Assembly (NCBI RefSeq): GCF_014646135.1
Contig: NZ_BMMW01000001.1
Coordinates: forward strand, 637,570 to 701,569
Source: Nocardia camponoti
Lineage (GTDB): Bacteria > Actinomycetota > Actinomycetes > Mycobacteriales > Mycobacteriaceae
Reading direction: 5' to 3'
Length of the DNA stretch: 64,000 nt
Shown here piece by piece: positions 50,969-60,952 of this stretch (position 1 is the first letter of the stretch; the number at the start of each line of letters is the position of its first letter). The position numbers were made by a program, and so were the translations under genes. Below the pieces are notes generated by a model. It made no database searches, was not told where the DNA came from, and saw only the letters and a program-made list of their open reading frames with translations.

Positions 50969-51804
50969 AGCACAACACCCCCTTCGGTGGTGCGGTCGGC
51001 GATCACGCCGCGGGCGATCTCGGCGAGCCGTTCGTCAGCGACTTCCTCGGCACCTTCGGCGTTGATGAGCACCGCCGTGGGGAAAATCCCGCGCAACATG
51101 TCGGGACCGCCCGTCGCGGTGTCGTCGTCGGAGGCGTCGAAGAGCGATTCGACCGCGATCCGCAGGGCACGATCCTCGTCGATGCCGCGCTGATACAGCT
51201 TTTTCAGCGACGACTTCGCGAAGGTGGAACCCGAACCGACCGCGGTGTAGCCGAACCGTTCCTCGCTGCGACCACCGACGACGTCGTAGGACACGATGCG
51301 ACCAGCCCGATCGGGATCGGTGACCTGGTCGTCGTAGCCGACGAGCAGCGGGATCGCAGCGAGGCCCTGCATTGCCGCGGGCAGGTTGTCGCGCACCATT
51401 TTGGACAGCTTGTTCGCTTTGCCGTCGAAGGTGAGCGGCACACCTTCGATTTTCTCGTAGTACTCCAGTTCCACCGCGAACAGGCGAACCATCTCGATCG
51501 CGATACCAGCGGTACCAGCGATGCCCGCCGCCGAGTAGGTGTCGGTGATGTAGACCTTCTCGGTGTCGCGACTGGCCAACAGGTTGCCCATGGTGGCCCG
51601 ACGGTCGCCCGCGATGAGCACGCCACCCCGGAAACCGATCGCGACGATGGTGGTGCCGTGAGGCGCCATATCCTTCGCCGCGTTCAGCTCCGAGCTGGGA
51701 AACCTGTTGAGCGGCAACAGGTTTGGCGCGTGGGATCGCAGATGTTCGGTGAACGAGGAGAGCGCCTGACCGGCATCCAGGCGCAAGTGGTCACCTTGGG
51801 TCAC
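50965..51804 (-). CDS. prcB: Proteasome subunit beta PrcB
   Basis: 279 aa precursor of the catalytic ring subunit. The propeptide of 50 residues ends at MAPHG and autocleavage exposes Thr 51 (TTIVAIGF). Other active-site features: [10 protein letters not shown] with Asp/Arg, and the Lys in [11 protein letters not shown] region. The C-terminus is the usual length. Start overlaps the pup stop by four bases. Proteins tagged by PafA are degraded here after unfolding by Mpa/ARC, which is not in this window. Confidence 0.96.
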   Translation of the reverse strand: MTQGDHLRLDAGQALSSFTEHLRSHAPNLLPLNRFPSSELNAAKDMAPHGTTIVAIGFRGGVLIAGDRRATMGNLLASRDTEKVYITDTYSAAGIAGTAGIAIEMVRLFAVELEYYEKIEGVPLTFDGKANKLSKMVRDNLPAAMQGLAAIPLLVGYDDQVTDPDRAGRIVSYDVVGGRSEERFGYTAVGSGSTFAKSSLKKLYQRGIDEDRALRIAVESLFDASDDDTATGGPDMLRGIFPTAVLINAEGAEEVADERLAEIARGVIADRTTEGGVVL

Positions 51805-51995
51805 TGGCCGCCCTTCTGCACATAGGCTCGCACGAAGTCCTCGGCGTTCTCTTCGAGCACGTCATCGATCTCGTCGAGCAGGTCGTCGGTTTCTTCCGCG
51901 AGCTTCTCGCGACGTTCCTGACCCGCCGCATCGACGCCCTCGGGACCCTCGTCCTCGTCGCCACCCCCGGCGCGCTTGGTCTGCTCTTGTGCCAT
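51801..51995 (-). CDS. pup: Prokaryotic ubiquitin-like protein Pup
   Basis: 64 aa, intrinsically disordered, very acidic. Seen: a helical centre [22 protein letters not shown] (in part) that binds the Mpa coiled coil, and the C-terminal GGQ. The terminal Gln must be deamidated by Dop before ligation. ATG at 51995 with a perfect AGGAGG ten bases upstream. Promoter TAGGGT lies about 90 bases upstream. Confidence 0.96.
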   Translation of the reverse strand: MAQEQTKRAGGGDEDEGPEGVDAAGQERREKLAEETDDLLDEIDDVLEENAEDFVRAYVQKGGQ

Positions 51996-52084
51996 GGCAG
52001 CCGACCTCCTCTTTCCTCATCATGACCGCGACCTCAGTGATGAGCACGGTCGAGATCATGAGCGATGTTCGTGCTCGTCCCACA

Positions 52085-52090
52085 ACCCTA
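52085..52090 (-). promoter_or_regulatory. Probable -10 element (TAGGGT) of pup
   Basis: TAGGGTTGTG on the minus strand, the same string as ahead of cobG and cobH. Transcription would start near 52078, giving a leader of about 80 bases for the pup-prcB-prcA operon. Confidence 0.45.
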
Positions 52091-52145
52091 CCGAGCCCGA
52101 CCGACAAGGTGGTCGATTAGCGATCGGATTGTCGCCGGGCTCGGT
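52090..52145 (-). terminator. Inverted repeat between dop and pup
   Basis: ACCGAGCCCG (52090-52099) pairs with CGGGCTCGGT (52136-52145). It lies 12 bases after the dop stop, so it may end dop transcription ahead of the pup promoter. The loop is long (36 bases). Confidence 0.5.
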
Positions 52146-52156
52146 CTCGAATCGAC

Positions 52157-53656
52157 TCAGTGCGTAAGCGAATCGACGAGATCGCGGGCCGACTGCGCTG
52201 CCTCAAGAAGCCGTCCGACGTGCGCTTTCGTGCCACGACGCGGTTCCAAAGTGGGGATGCGAACGAGCGAGTCGCCGCCGAGGTCAAAGATCACCGAATC
52301 CCAACTGGCGGCGGCGATATCGGCACCGAAACGACGCAAGCACTCACCACGGAAGTACGCGCGGGTGTCGGTTGGCGGGTTGGTCATGGCGTCGAGCACC
52401 TGTTGCTCGCTGACGAGCCGCTGCATCGACCCGCGCGCGACGAGACGGTTGTAGAGGCCCTTGTCGAGGCGCACATCCGAGTACTGCAGGTCCATCAGGT
52501 GCAGCTTCGGGGCGGCCCAGCCCAGGCCCTCACGGCTGCGCATACCTTCGAGCAGGCGTAGCTTGGCGGGCCAGTCGAGCATGCCAGCGCATTCCATCGG
52601 GTCACGCTCAAGCAGGTCCAAGACCATCGCCCACTTGTCGACGATGTCAAGCACGCGCGGGTCGTCGTTGCCTTCGCGCTGGACGAATTTGGCGACGCGC
52701 TCGTGGTAAAGCCGTTGCAGTGCAAGGCCGGTCAGCTCGCGGCCGTCGGCGAGGGCCACGGTGGCGCGCAGCGTGGGGTCGTGGCTGATCTGGTGCACGG
52801 CCGTCACCGGACGGGCAAGCTGGAACTCCGAAAGGTCTTCGCCCGCTTCGATCAGGTCGAGCACGAGCGCGGTGGTACCGACCTTGAGGTAGGTCGACAT
52901 TTCCGCGAGGTTCGCGTCGCCGATGATCACGTGCAGTCGACGGTATTTGTCGGCGTCGGCGTGGGGTTCGTCGCGGGTGTTGATGATGCCGCGCTTGAGG
53001 GTGGTTTCCAGGCCAACTTCGACCTCGATGTAGTCGGCGCGCTGCGAGAGCTGGAAGCCCGCTTTGTCGCCGGACTGGCCGATCCCGACGCGGCCCGAAC
53101 CGCAAATCACTTGGCGCGAAACGAAAAACGGCGTCAGGCCCGCGATGATCTGGCTGAACGGCGTCTCACGCGCCATCAGGTAATTCTCGTGGGTGCCGTA
53201 GGAGGCACCCTTGCCGTCGACGTTGTTCTTGTAGAGCTGCAAACGCGGTGCGCCAGGCACGCTCGACGCGTGCCGCGCCGCCGCTTCCATCACGCGTTCG
53301 CCCGCTTTGTCCCAAATCACCGCGTCGAGCGGGTCGACGACCTCGGGCGCGGAGTACTCCGGGTGCGCGTGGTCGACGTAGAGCCGAGCACCGTTGGTGA
53401 GGATCATGTTCGCCGCGCCAACCTCGTCGGCATCGATCACCGGCGCTGGCCCACTCATCCGACTCAAGTCGAAACCGCGCGCGTCACGCAGCGGTGATTC
53501 CACCTCGTAGTCCCATCGCGTCCGTTTCGCTCGGGGCACCCCGGCCGCCGCGGCGTAGGCGAGCACCGCCTGCGTCGAGGTGAGGATGGGGTTGGCCGTC
53601 GGCTCGGTGGGGGTCGAGATGCCGTATTCGACCTCGATTCCGATGATGCGCTGCAT
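52157..53656 (-). CDS. dop: Pup deamidase/depupylase Dop
   Basis: 499 aa relative of PafA that deamidates the Pup C-terminal Gln and removes Pup from substrates. Seen: [18 protein letters not shown] (in part), [18 protein letters not shown] (Asp nucleophile region), [20 protein letters not shown] (in part), [30 protein letters not shown] (in part) and a Dop-specific loop of about 40 residues near position 45-80. ATG at 53656. The order dop-pup-prcB-prcA is the standard actinobacterial cluster. Confidence 0.96.
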   Translation of the reverse strand: MQRIIGIEVEYGISTPTEPTANPILTSTQAVLAYAAAAGVPRAKRTRWDYEVESPLRDARGFDLSRMSGPAPVIDADEVGAANMILTNGARLYVDHAHPEYSAPEVVDPLDAVIWDKAGERVMEAAARHASSVPGAPRLQLYKNNVDGKGASYGTHENYLMARETPFSQIIAGLTPFFVSRQVICGSGRVGIGQSGDKAGFQLSQRADYIEVEVGLETTLKRGIINTRDEPHADADKYRRLHVIIGDANLAEMSTYLKVGTTALVLDLIEAGEDLSEFQLARPVTAVHQISHDPTLRATVALADGRELTGLALQRLYHERVAKFVQREGNDDPRVLDIVDKWAMVLDLLERDPMECAGMLDWPAKLRLLEGMRSREGLGWAAPKLHLMDLQYSDVRLDKGLYNRLVARGSMQRLVSEQQVLDAMTNPPTDTRAYFRGECLRRFGADIAAASWDSVIFDLGGDSLVRIPTLEPRRGTKAHVGRLLEAAQSARDLVDSLTH

Positions 53657-53801
53657 AGGTCGAGCCTAGGCGACGCGCCCAACCCACATCGTCATCTCGG
53701 CGTGAGGGTGTTCCGACCGGTACGCGAAAGGCGTTCGGTCGCTGGCGACGTGGGCGGTGTCGATCCGGCGAATGTGGCCGCGCGGCGGTCAAGATGAACC
53801 G

Positions 53802-55088
53802 ATGAGAACCGCGAAAGGCGATGACAACACGATGTTCGGCGTTATCACGGTGATGTCGCTGATGTTCGTGGTTTTCGGGGTGTTCGCCGATCCGCCAGGG
53901 CAGTTGCTGCGCGGGCTCGGTGACATTCTTTTCGCGCGCGATTTGATCATCACCGATTTCGTTGGCGTTGGCGGACTCGGTGCGGCGTTCACGCAGGCTG
54001 GGCTGCTGACCTTGGTCGCGCTGGCGATCTATCGACTCACGGGCGCGCCCGTCGACGGCGACGCCGTCGCGTGTCTGCTGCTGGTGTTGGGCACCGCGCT
54101 GTATGGGAAGACGCTGGTGAATGTGTGGCCGATCATCGCCGGGGTGGCGCTGTATGCGTGGGTGCGCCACGACCGGTTCGCCGACTACGTCTCGACCGCG
54201 TTCTTCGCCACCGCGTTGTCGCCGATCTTCTCGGCGCTCGCGTTCACCACGAGTCTGCCAACCTGGGCGGGGTTCGCCTTAGGCATCAGCACGTCGGTGC
54301 TCATCGGGTTCGTCGTCTCGCCGATCGCACGCAGGCTCTTTCAAGCGCACGCCGGATTCACCCTGTACAACATGGGCTTCGTCGCCGGTGTCGTCGGCGC
54401 GGTGTTCGTCGCGGTGTATCGGTCGTTCGGGTTGGAACCGCAGCCGGAGATGATCTGGACCTCCGGCGACGGCACCGCGCTGCTGATCATGCTCGGCGCG
54501 ATGGGGGTGGGTCTCGTCGCGCTCGCGTTTTACCTGGACCGGGACCCGTGGCCCGCGCTGCGCCGACTGATGAACAACACCGGGCGCGCGCCGACGAACT
54601 TCCTCGCCGAATACGGCGCGGCCGCGGTGGTGCTGAACATGGCCGTCATCGGGACCATCGCCACCGCCTACATCCTGCTCATCGGGGCCGACATAAACGG
54701 CCCGGTCCTGGCGGGGATTCTGAGCGTGATGGGGTTCGGGGCGTGTGGCAAGCACGCGCTCAACATCACGCCGGTGATCCTGGGGGTGGCCCTAGCTGGA
54801 CTGTTGAAGCCCTTCGACCTCGCCACGCCCGGCATGATCTGGGCGGCGCTCTATGGCACGTGTCTGGCCCCGATCGCGGGCCGGTTCGGGCCGCAGTGGG
54901 GCGTCGTTGCCGGGTTCTTCCACGCGTCGACCGCGCAGATAACCGGGGTGCTTGTCGCGGGACTGAACCTGTACGGCAACGGTTTCGCGGCCGGATTGGT
55001 CGCGGCGGTGATCGCGCCCGCAGCGGCGTTGCTGGCGCATCCGCGCAGGAAACCGGACGTGCCCGACCAGCCGGTCCCGTCGGCTTAG
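53802..55088 (+). CDS. DUF1576 integral membrane protein
   Basis: 428 aa membrane protein with about 10-12 hydrophobic segments in two related halves. Seen: FGVFADPPGQLLRGLGDILFARDLIITDFVGVGG (in part), the opening of DUF1576, GFTLYNMGFVAGVVG near the middle and FGACGKHALNITPVILGV, GFFHASTAQITGVLVAGLNLYGNGFAAGLV (in part). The family is uncharacterised and transport is only a guess. ATG at 53802; the upstream frame to 53757 is less likely. It stands between the proteasome cluster and the urease operon and converges with ureD. Confidence 0.8.
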   Translation: MRTAKGDDNTMFGVITVMSLMFVVFGVFADPPGQLLRGLGDILFARDLIITDFVGVGGLGAAFTQAGLLTLVALAIYRLTGAPVDGDAVACLLLVLGTALYGKTLVNVWPIIAGVALYAWVRHDRFADYVSTAFFATALSPIFSALAFTTSLPTWAGFALGISTSVLIGFVVSPIARRLFQAHAGFTLYNMGFVAGVVGAVFVAVYRSFGLEPQPEMIWTSGDGTALLIMLGAMGVGLVALAFYLDRDPWPALRRLMNNTGRAPTNFLAEYGAAAVVLNMAVIGTIATAYILLIGADINGPVLAGILSVMGFGACGKHALNITPVILGVALAGLLKPFDLATPGMIWAALYGTCLAPIAGRFGPQWGVVAGFFHASTAQITGVLVAGLNLYGNGFAAGLVAAVIAPAAALLAHPRRKPDVPDQPVPSA

Positions 55089-55101
55089 CGCACCGGCCAC
55101 G

Positions 55102-55926
55102 TCACGGCTGCCAGGCCGTCCACCATTCGTGCATCGCGTCGTCGATGGTGTGGGCCTCGGCGCTGAGGGCGCGGGCGAGGGCACCGGGGCCCGCGAGGGC
55201 GGTCGCCGACGGGGTCGGGAGCGCGCCGGGGCGATAACCCAACGCGAGGACGGTGCCCAGAACCCGGTGCGCGCCAAGGATTCCGGGATAGTCACGCAGG
55301 GTCGGGTCGGTGAGGTCCAGGTCCTCGATCAGCAGCGGGGTGCCCGCGTAGGTGACATGTTGACGGGACCGCAACGCCCCACCCACCTCACCGCTGCGGC
55401 CAAGCACCACCGTCTCCGACAGCACCGCGCGAGCACCGTCGGCGAGGTCGACGCGCATGTCCCGGGTCAGATCAGCCCCGCTGGCGATCACAATAGACGC
55501 GGTGCGCCACCGCAAGACGCCGTCGGATTCGACCGTGACCCGCGCGGTCCAACTCGCCCGACCGCCCCGGGCGTTGTAGGCGACGGTGCCGGAGGGCTCG
55601 ACCAGTTCGAGGTCGATGCCCGCGCCGACGACGACGTCGAGTTCCAGCGCGTCCCCGGCGACGAGCATCGCGCAGCACCCAACCAACGCGACCCGCACCT
55701 GGTGCCCGGTGACGTCGAGCAGGCGGGGAACGAGGAACTCCCCCCGATCAAGACACTCGATGTCCACGTGAGAGCCGTTGCGTCGCACCACAACCCGCGT
55801 GACGAGCCCCGACGCACTCCCCCGCACACCGACCTCCTTCCCGCCCGCGCCCACTCCCACGCCGGACACCACACCCCCGTCCACGCTCACCGCGGGCACG
55901 ACGCTAGTGAGCGTGCTGACGCTCAT
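55102..55926 (-). CDS. ureD: Urease accessory protein UreD (UreH)
   Basis: 274 aa scaffold that binds apo-urease and, with UreF and UreG, forms the nickel-insertion complex. Seen: [37 protein letters not shown] (in part), [13 protein letters not shown] and [19 protein letters not shown] (in part), all usual UreD motifs. Start ATG at 55926 overlaps the ureG end by 22 bases; the longer frame to 56196 is the antisense-frame reading of the His-rich ureG tail and is rejected. Last gene of ureABCFGD. C-terminus [10 protein letters not shown] is short. Confidence 0.88.
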   Translation of the reverse strand: MSVSTLTSVVPAVSVDGGVVSGVGVGAGGKEVGVRGSASGLVTRVVVRRNGSHVDIECLDRGEFLVPRLLDVTGHQVRVALVGCCAMLVAGDALELDVVVGAGIDLELVEPSGTVAYNARGGRASWTARVTVESDGVLRWRTASIVIASGADLTRDMRVDLADGARAVLSETVVLGRSGEVGGALRSRQHVTYAGTPLLIEDLDLTDPTLRDYPGILGAHRVLGTVLALGYRPGALPTPSATALAGPGALARALSAEAHTIDDAMHEWWTAWQP

Positions 55927-56911
55927 GGAGCCCACTCGCCGTGTCATCCGCGCACCCGTGATCGCCCGCGTGCCCCGGCTCGCCACACCCATGCTCGCGC
56001 TGACCGCGCACGTCCCCTTGCTCGCCCTCCGCATGAGCGTGCTCGCCGTGGGGCTCACCCACCCGGCGCGCATGCTCACCATGTACATGCCCGTGCTCGT
56101 TCCCCGCATGGGCGTGATCGTGGGACTCACCCACCCCACGCGCAGGCTCACCATGCACATGCCCGTGCTCACCATGCCCGCCCTCACCGTGCTCATGCTC
56201 GCCGTCGGCGTCGGCGTCGGCGTCGGCGTGGAAGTGGAAGTGGGGTGCCATCGGGCCCGGGTCGGTGGGGGTGTGGCCGCCCCCGCGGTGCGCGTTCAGG
56301 ACCGACAGCACCCAGCGGACCAGGGCGTCGATGCTGGCCGGGTCGCGTTGCGACAGCGCGACCACCGGCAACCCGCCGCGCACCGCCCGCGCGTCGGTCA
56401 CCATCTGCGCCGGGTCGACGTCGACGTGCACGCCCAGGTCAGTCTTGTTGACTACCAACAGGTCCGCGCGTTCGATGCCGGGCCCACCTTTGCGGGCCAC
56501 ATCTCCCCCGCCCGCGACGTCGATGCAGAAGATCTGCGCGTCGACGAGCGCGGGGCTGAACGTGGCGGTGAGGTTGTCGCCGCCACTTTCCACGAGGACC
56601 ACGTCGAGCGGCGCGAACTGTCGTTCCAGGTCTTCGACGGCCAGCAGGTTCGGGGTGACGTCGTCGCGGATGGCGGTGTGCGGGCACGCGCCGGTCTCGA
56701 CGGCCACGATCCGCTCGACCGGCAACACTCCCGCCGCTCGCAGCAATCGGGCGTCCTCGTCGGTGTAGATGTCGTTGGTGACGACCGCCATCTGGAGTTC
56801 GTCGGCTAGTTGACGACACAGGGTCGCGATCAGCGTGCTCTTGCCGGTGCCGACGGGGCCCGCGACTCCGATGCGCAGTGCGCGCGTGCGGTTTTCGACG
56901 GTGTCATGCAT
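55904..56911 (-). CDS. ureG: Urease accessory GTPase UreG with a long His-rich C-terminal tail
   Basis: SIMIBI GTPase that delivers nickel to the urease active site. The G domain (1-208) is normal: [12 protein letters not shown] (Walker A, 15-26), the nickel site CPH (76-78), ESGGDNL (109-114) and NKTD (155-158). The family normally stops near 210-220. Here about 126 extra residues follow, with roughly 26 His plus many Asp/Glu and Gly, and two tandem 24-residue repeats. UreE is absent from the cluster, so this tail may bind or store nickel (inference). ATG at 56911 overlaps ureF by eight bases. Confidence 0.93.
   Translation of the reverse strand: MHDTVENRTRALRIGVAGPVGTGKSTLIATLCRQLADELQMAVVTNDIYTDEDARLLRAAGVLPVERIVAVETGACPHTAIRDDVTPNLLAVEDLERQFAPLDVVLVESGGDNLTATFSPALVDAQIFCIDVAGGGDVARKGGPGIERADLLVVNKTDLGVHVDVDPAQMVTDARAVRGGLPVVALSQRDPASIDALVRWVLSVLNAHRGGGHTPTDPGPMAPHFHFHADADADADGEHEHGEGGHGEHGHVHGEPARGVGESHDHAHAGNEHGHVHGEHARRVGEPHGEHAHAEGEQGDVRGQREHGCGEPGHAGDHGCADDTASGLHERQHAH
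56027..56170 (-). repeat. 72-bp tandem duplication in the His-rich tail of ureG
   Basis: Two in-frame units of 24 codons, residues 248-271 and 272-295, both starting EHGHVHGE and ending in a HAHA element. The copies differ at several bases. Further HG/HD elements flank them, suggesting growth of the tail by repeat expansion. Confidence 0.85.
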
Positions 56912-57563
56912 GGAAGATCCTCCGATGTCGGTTCGCGTGTTGCTGGGACCACAGCTCAAGTTGCGGGGCGGTGCGGGCGGGGAGGTCGGCGCAGCCGGTG
57001 ACGGTCACGGCGTTGGCGGCCACGCGGTCGATGGCGTCAGCGAGGTCGAGCACCCAGCGCACGGGTTCGACTGGGTCGATGGCGATGAGCTTCGGGGCGG
57101 CGCACGCGGCGGTTTGCAGGTCGTCGTAGAGGGTGGTGCGGGCGGTGTCGAGGTCGGTGAGCCCGGCGACGGCGGCGACGACCCCGAACGCGACCGGTCG
57201 CGCGGGCGCCGGCATCGCGGCCAGCACCCGCACCGCGGGCGCGTCGGGCCACAGTCGCGACGCCAACCGGGCGATGCCGCGACCAAGCCGACTTGAGGCG
57301 TCGCGCGCGGCGGCACTGGAAGTGCGTGCGACATAAGCAAACCGCACCTCATCGAGATCGCCCGATGTCAGCGCAACCCGACGCGCCAGCACCGCCGTGG
57401 CCGCCTCCACCCGCCCAACGGTGTGCAGCCGCGCGACCAGGTAGCGCGGGATCTCGGCCGACGCCATCCCCGCGCACAGCGCCGGTTCGAGGCCCGCCGA
57501 ATGCGCGTGGCCACCCACCGGTAACCGCCCATCGGCCAACAGCAAGGCCATCAGCGGCGTCAA
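56904..57563 (-). CDS. ureF: Urease accessory protein UreF
   Basis: 219 aa, all-helical accessory protein that bridges UreD and UreG and improves fidelity of metal insertion. Seen: [20 protein letters not shown] (in part, the N-terminal 'DSxxPxGxxxHSxGLE' type motif), a central [18 protein letters not shown] (in part), and [15 protein letters not shown] (in part). TTG at 57563 overlaps the ureC stop (TTGA); ATG at 57551 is an alternative. The longer frame to 57962 lies inside ureC and is not real. Confidence 0.88.
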   Translation of the reverse strand: MTPLMALLLADGRLPVGGHAHSAGLEPALCAGMASAEIPRYLVARLHTVGRVEAATAVLARRVALTSGDLDEVRFAYVARTSSAAARDASSRLGRGIARLASRLWPDAPAVRVLAAMPAPARPVAFGVVAAVAGLTDLDTARTTLYDDLQTAACAAPKLIAIDPVEPVRWVLDLADAIDRVAANAVTVTGCADLPARTAPQLELWSQQHANRHRRIFHA

Positions 57564-59269
57564 AACAGCGAATACCGTTGCGCGAGGGGCAGTTCCACGG
57601 CGGGAACCGGCGGCACCGGATCCCCGTCGATCGACACGATGAAGGTCTCCGGGTCGATGAGGATGCTCGGCAACGCGGTGTTGCGCGGCATATCTTTCTT
57701 CCCGATCTCGCGCGTTGGCCGCATCGTCGCGACGCGGCGGGTGAGGTTGAGTCGTTCCGCGAGACCATGTTCGAGCGCGATCGGCGCGACCCAAGTGGTC
57801 GACAACCGCGCTGCCGACGGCCCGTTGGCCAACAGCCCCGGCCGGATTAACACCGGTTGCGGCGTGGTGATCGACGCCGCCGGATCGCCAAGCGGCCCCG
57901 CGACGACAGCCCCGGATTTGATCACCGCCTCGGGCCGAATCCCGAAGAACGCGGGCTTCCACAGCACCAGGTCGGCCAGCTTGCCCGGTTCGATCGAGCC
58001 AACCTCATGGTCGACCCCATGCGCGACGGCGGGACAGATCGTGTACTTGGCGACGTACCTGCGCGCCCGCTCGTTGTCGGCGGGCAGCGACGACTCCCCG
58101 CGCCCGAACCGCGTCTTCATCACATGCGCGGTTTGCCATGTGCGACAGATCATCTCACCGATGCGGCCCATCGCCTGCCCGTCGGTCGACATGATCGAGA
58201 TGGCACCCATGTCGTGGAGCAGGTCCTCAGCCGCCATCGTGGTGGCCCGAATCCGCGATTCGGCGAAGGCGAGGTCCTCGGGCACCTTGGGGTTGAGGGC
58301 GTGGCACACGATGAGCATGTCGAGGTGTTCGACGACGGTGTTGAAACTGAAGGGCATCGTCGGATTCGTTGATGCGGGAAGCACATTCGGCAACCCCGCG
58401 ATGACCATGATGTCGGGTGCGTGCCCACCGCCCGCGCCTTCGGAGTGGAACGCGTGGATGCCGCGCCCGCCGATCGCGTCGATGGTCTCACGCACGTAGC
58501 CGGTCTCGTTGAGGCTGTCGCTATGCAGCGCGACCTGCACCCCGAATTCCTCGGCGGCCCGCAGCGCGACGTCGATCACCGGCGGCGCCGACCCCCAGTC
58601 CTCATGAATCTTGAACGAACCAGCGCCCGCGATGGCGTCTTCGCGCAACGCTTCCATGCTGGTGGTGCTGCCTTTGCTGAACAGCAGGATGTTGACGGGC
58701 AATTCGTCGAGGGCGTGGTGGACCTTCTCCAACGCCCATGCCCCGGCGGTGACGGAGGTGGCTTTGGTGCCCTTCGTCGGGCCGGCGCCGCCGCCGATCA
58801 TGGTGGTGGTCCCGGCCGCGATCCCCTCGCGAATCTCGATGTCGGAGAGGAAATGCACGTGGGTGTCGACCGCGCCCGCGGTGAGGATACGTCCCTCCCC
58901 CGCGATCACATCGGTGCTCGGCCCGATTTCCATGCCCTCATCGATGCCGTCCATGATCTCGCTGTTGCCGGCGCGCCCGACCGCGACGATGCGGCCGTCG
59001 CGAATCCCGACGTCGGCTTTGACGATGCCCCAATGATCAAGCACCACAACGTTAGTCACGACGACGTCGAGCGCGCCCTGATCGCGACTGACTCGACTTT
59101 GGCCCATCCCATCGCGAATGGTTTTGCCGCCGCCGAAGACCACGGCGTCGTAGGGGTTGGTGCGGTCGGCCTCGACCTCGATCCACACGTCGGTGTCGCC
59201 CAGGCGGATTTGGTCGCCGATGGTGGGGCCGAACAGTTCGGCGGCCCGGTGCCGCGAGATCGCGCTCAT
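57560..59269 (-). CDS. ureC: Urease subunit alpha UreC
   Basis: 569 aa catalytic subunit, hydrolysing urea to ammonia and carbamate at a dinickel site. Seen: [11 protein letters not shown] (two His ligands), the carbamylated Lys in [34 protein letters not shown] (His ligand), and [21 protein letters not shown] (in part; catalytic flap His). All metal ligands are retained. ATG at 59269 gives [19 protein letters not shown], the usual start. It overlaps ureB (ATGA) and ureF. Confidence 0.96.
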   Translation of the reverse strand: MSAISRHRAAELFGPTIGDQIRLGDTDVWIEVEADRTNPYDAVVFGGGKTIRDGMGQSRVSRDQGALDVVVTNVVVLDHWGIVKADVGIRDGRIVAVGRAGNSEIMDGIDEGMEIGPSTDVIAGEGRILTAGAVDTHVHFLSDIEIREGIAAGTTTMIGGGAGPTKGTKATSVTAGAWALEKVHHALDELPVNILLFSKGSTTSMEALREDAIAGAGSFKIHEDWGSAPPVIDVALRAAEEFGVQVALHSDSLNETGYVRETIDAIGGRGIHAFHSEGAGGGHAPDIMVIAGLPNVLPASTNPTMPFSFNTVVEHLDMLIVCHALNPKVPEDLAFAESRIRATTMAAEDLLHDMGAISIMSTDGQAMGRIGEMICRTWQTAHVMKTRFGRGESSLPADNERARRYVAKYTICPAVAHGVDHEVGSIEPGKLADLVLWKPAFFGIRPEAVIKSGAVVAGPLGDPAASITTPQPVLIRPGLLANGPSAARLSTTWVAPIALEHGLAERLNLTRRVATMRPTREIGKKDMPRNTALPSILIDPETFIVSIDGDPVPPVPAVELPLAQRYSLF

Positions 59270-59550
59270 CGCGTCGACTCCTGACCGACGCGCCCACCGA
59301 AGCGGGTGCACGCCACGTTCTTGCTGACGCCGGGCTCGAACCGGATGGAGGTGCCTGCCTGAATGTCGAGGTGGTAGCCAACGGTGGCCTCGCGATCGAA
59401 GTGCAACGCCGAGTTCGCCTCGGGCAGATGCAGGTGCGACCCGATCTGGATGGGACGGTCGCCGGTGTTGACCATGACGAGGGTGAGTTGGGCGCGCCAA
59501 TCCTCGTCGGGCAACGGGGTCTGCCCGAACCGGTACTCACCGGGGATCAT
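59266..59550 (-). CDS. ureB: Urease subunit beta UreB
   Basis: 94 aa structural subunit. Seen: [38 protein letters not shown] (in part) and [12 protein letters not shown], all standard UreB motifs. Shorter than many (about 101) but complete. Start overlaps the ureA stop by four bases. With UreA and UreC it forms the (ABC)3 enzyme in the cytosol. Confidence 0.95.
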   Translation of the reverse strand: MIPGEYRFGQTPLPDEDWRAQLTLVMVNTGDRPIQIGSHLHLPEANSALHFDREATVGYHLDIQAGTSIRFEPGVSKNVACTRFGGRVGQESTR

Positions 59551-59849
59551 CGGATCGGCTCGGTGATCGTGACGAGCTTGCGCCCGTCGAGGAAGGTGGC
59601 CTCGACCTGGACATCGCCCAACATCTCGGGCACTCCGTCCATCACATCGCCACGGGTGAGCACCTGACGGCCCGCGCTCATCACCTCAGCTACCGTGCGG
59701 CCGTCGCGGGCTCGCTCGATCGCCCAGCACGAGAGCAACGCGACCGCCTCGGGATAGTTGAGCCGCACGCCGCGTTGATGACGGTCGCGCGCGACCATAC
59801 CAGCGACGCTGAGCAGGAGTTTGTCGGTATCGGATGGGTTGAGCCGCAT
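59547..59849 (-). CDS. ureA: Urease subunit gamma UreA
   Basis: 100 aa, the normal size. Seen: [23 protein letters not shown] (in part), [24 protein letters not shown] (in part), and [20 protein letters not shown] at 59849 is the family start; the frame open to 59897 lacks support. First gene of ureABCFGD, 107 bases downstream of an AraC regulator in the same direction, which may control it. Confidence 0.95.
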   Translation of the reverse strand: MRLNPSDTDKLLLSVAGMVARDRHQRGVRLNYPEAVALLSCWAIERARDGRTVAEVMSAGRQVLTRGDVMDGVPEMLGDVQVEATFLDGRKLVTITEPIR

Positions 59850-59956
59850 AGCACGCTGTTCCGATCTCTTTGAGAGTCTGACAACGGGATTCACCACAAC
59901 ACGAACGGTCGCACACGCTTGACTTCCACTGTAGCGAATCCGCGGCTACCTGGCAC

Positions 59957-60952
59957 TCATCTTCCCGGAATGGCGTTGGGGCAGGCGCGAATTCGCCCGA
60001 CGTCGCTCCTGCGCCGAAACTCGCTCGGCGTCATCCCCACCGACGCGCGGAACACTCGGAAGAACTGCCGCTCCGAGGAGAACCCGGCTTGGTGGCTGAC
60101 CGTCCAGGTGGGCCGGTCCGGGAATTGGCGCAGCAACGCGCACGCCCGCTCCACCCGAAGCTGACGCACCAACTGCCCTATGCCACCGTCGGATTCGAAG
60201 AGCCGGTAGAGGGTGCGCCGCGAGATCGCGCACGCTTTGGCGATGGTGTCGGCGGTGAGGTCGGGGTCGCGGTAGTGGCCGCGCACGAACGCGACGACCT
60301 GCTCGATGATGAGCGCCGTATGCGATTCCGGCGACAACGCCCGCACCTCCCCGCCCAATCCGAGCCGCGCGGCCGTGGCCAGCAACGGGATCGCGGGCGA
60401 CGCGAACGCGGCGGCCTGCTCGGGCGCGGCGGCCTGCATCGCGGCGAGGTCGACGAGAAACCGTGAAACGAGCGAGGTTTCGTTCGCGGCGGCGATCTTC
60501 ACGCCGCTGAGCGCCGAGATGTTCTCGATCCCGTTGGCCCGCATCTGCTCGACCGGGACCTGCACGATGATCTGGCTCGCGTCGGTGACCAGGTCGAAGT
60601 GATAGGGCCGCGAGGACAGGTAGAACGCCATGTCGCCCACCGACAGCGTCGTCGACCGACCATCCTGGCTCATCACCGCGTTGCCCTCGGTCTGGATGCT
60701 GACCATCACGTACTCGTCGGTGTTGCGCGCGATATCGCTTGCTGTACGCCGCACCAACTGCGGTGAGGTTTCCACCGTCGACAAGCCCAGCACGCCATAT
60801 TGGCCCTGCGTGACCCGGCCATGAAACGGCCGGGTCGGCGTCGCGGTGAAGCTGAGCGGGTAGTAGCTGGCGGCGATCAGCGTCGTCCACTCATCGAACG
60901 CGTCGGAAAAGGCGCGCTGATCGACGGCTTCGATCGCGAATGCTGACGTCAT
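59957..60952 (-). CDS. AraC family transcriptional regulator (AraC-binding-2 N-terminus)
   Basis: 331 aa. Seen: a beta-rich N-terminal ligand domain (about 20-185) with TPTRPFHGRVTQGQYG and SVGDMAFYLSSRPYHF, of the cupin-like AraC_binding_2 kind, and a C-terminal double HTH (about 225-325) with DLTADTIAKACAISRRTLYRLFE (in part) and SHQAGFSSERQFFRVFRASVGMTPSEFRRR (in part). Start overlaps the transporter stop by four bases. It probably responds to the substrate of the M20/YfcC genes or of urease (inference). Confidence 0.88.
   Translation of the reverse strand: MTSAFAIEAVDQRAFSDAFDEWTTLIAASYYPLSFTATPTRPFHGRVTQGQYGVLGLSTVETSPQLVRRTASDIARNTDEYVMVSIQTEGNAVMSQDGRSTTLSVGDMAFYLSSRPYHFDLVTDASQIIVQVPVEQMRANGIENISALSGVKIAAANETSLVSRFLVDLAAMQAAAPEQAAAFASPAIPLLATAARLGLGGEVRALSPESHTALIIEQVVAFVRGHYRDPDLTADTIAKACAISRRTLYRLFESDGGIGQLVRQLRVERACALLRQFPDRPTWTVSHQAGFSSERQFFRVFRASVGMTPSEFRRRSDVGRIRACPNAIPGR

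Noticed and set aside
55927..56196. N-terminal extension of ureD into the His-rich ureG tail
   Set aside because: The extra 90 residues are the shifted-frame reading of ureG and are Ser/Met/Val-repetitive; UreD homologues start near the ATG at 55926.
55129..56451. Plus-strand frame rich in His/Arg/Pro opposite ureD and ureG
   Set aside because: The repetitive composition comes from the His-rich ureG tail read backwards; ureD and ureG are clear on the minus strand.
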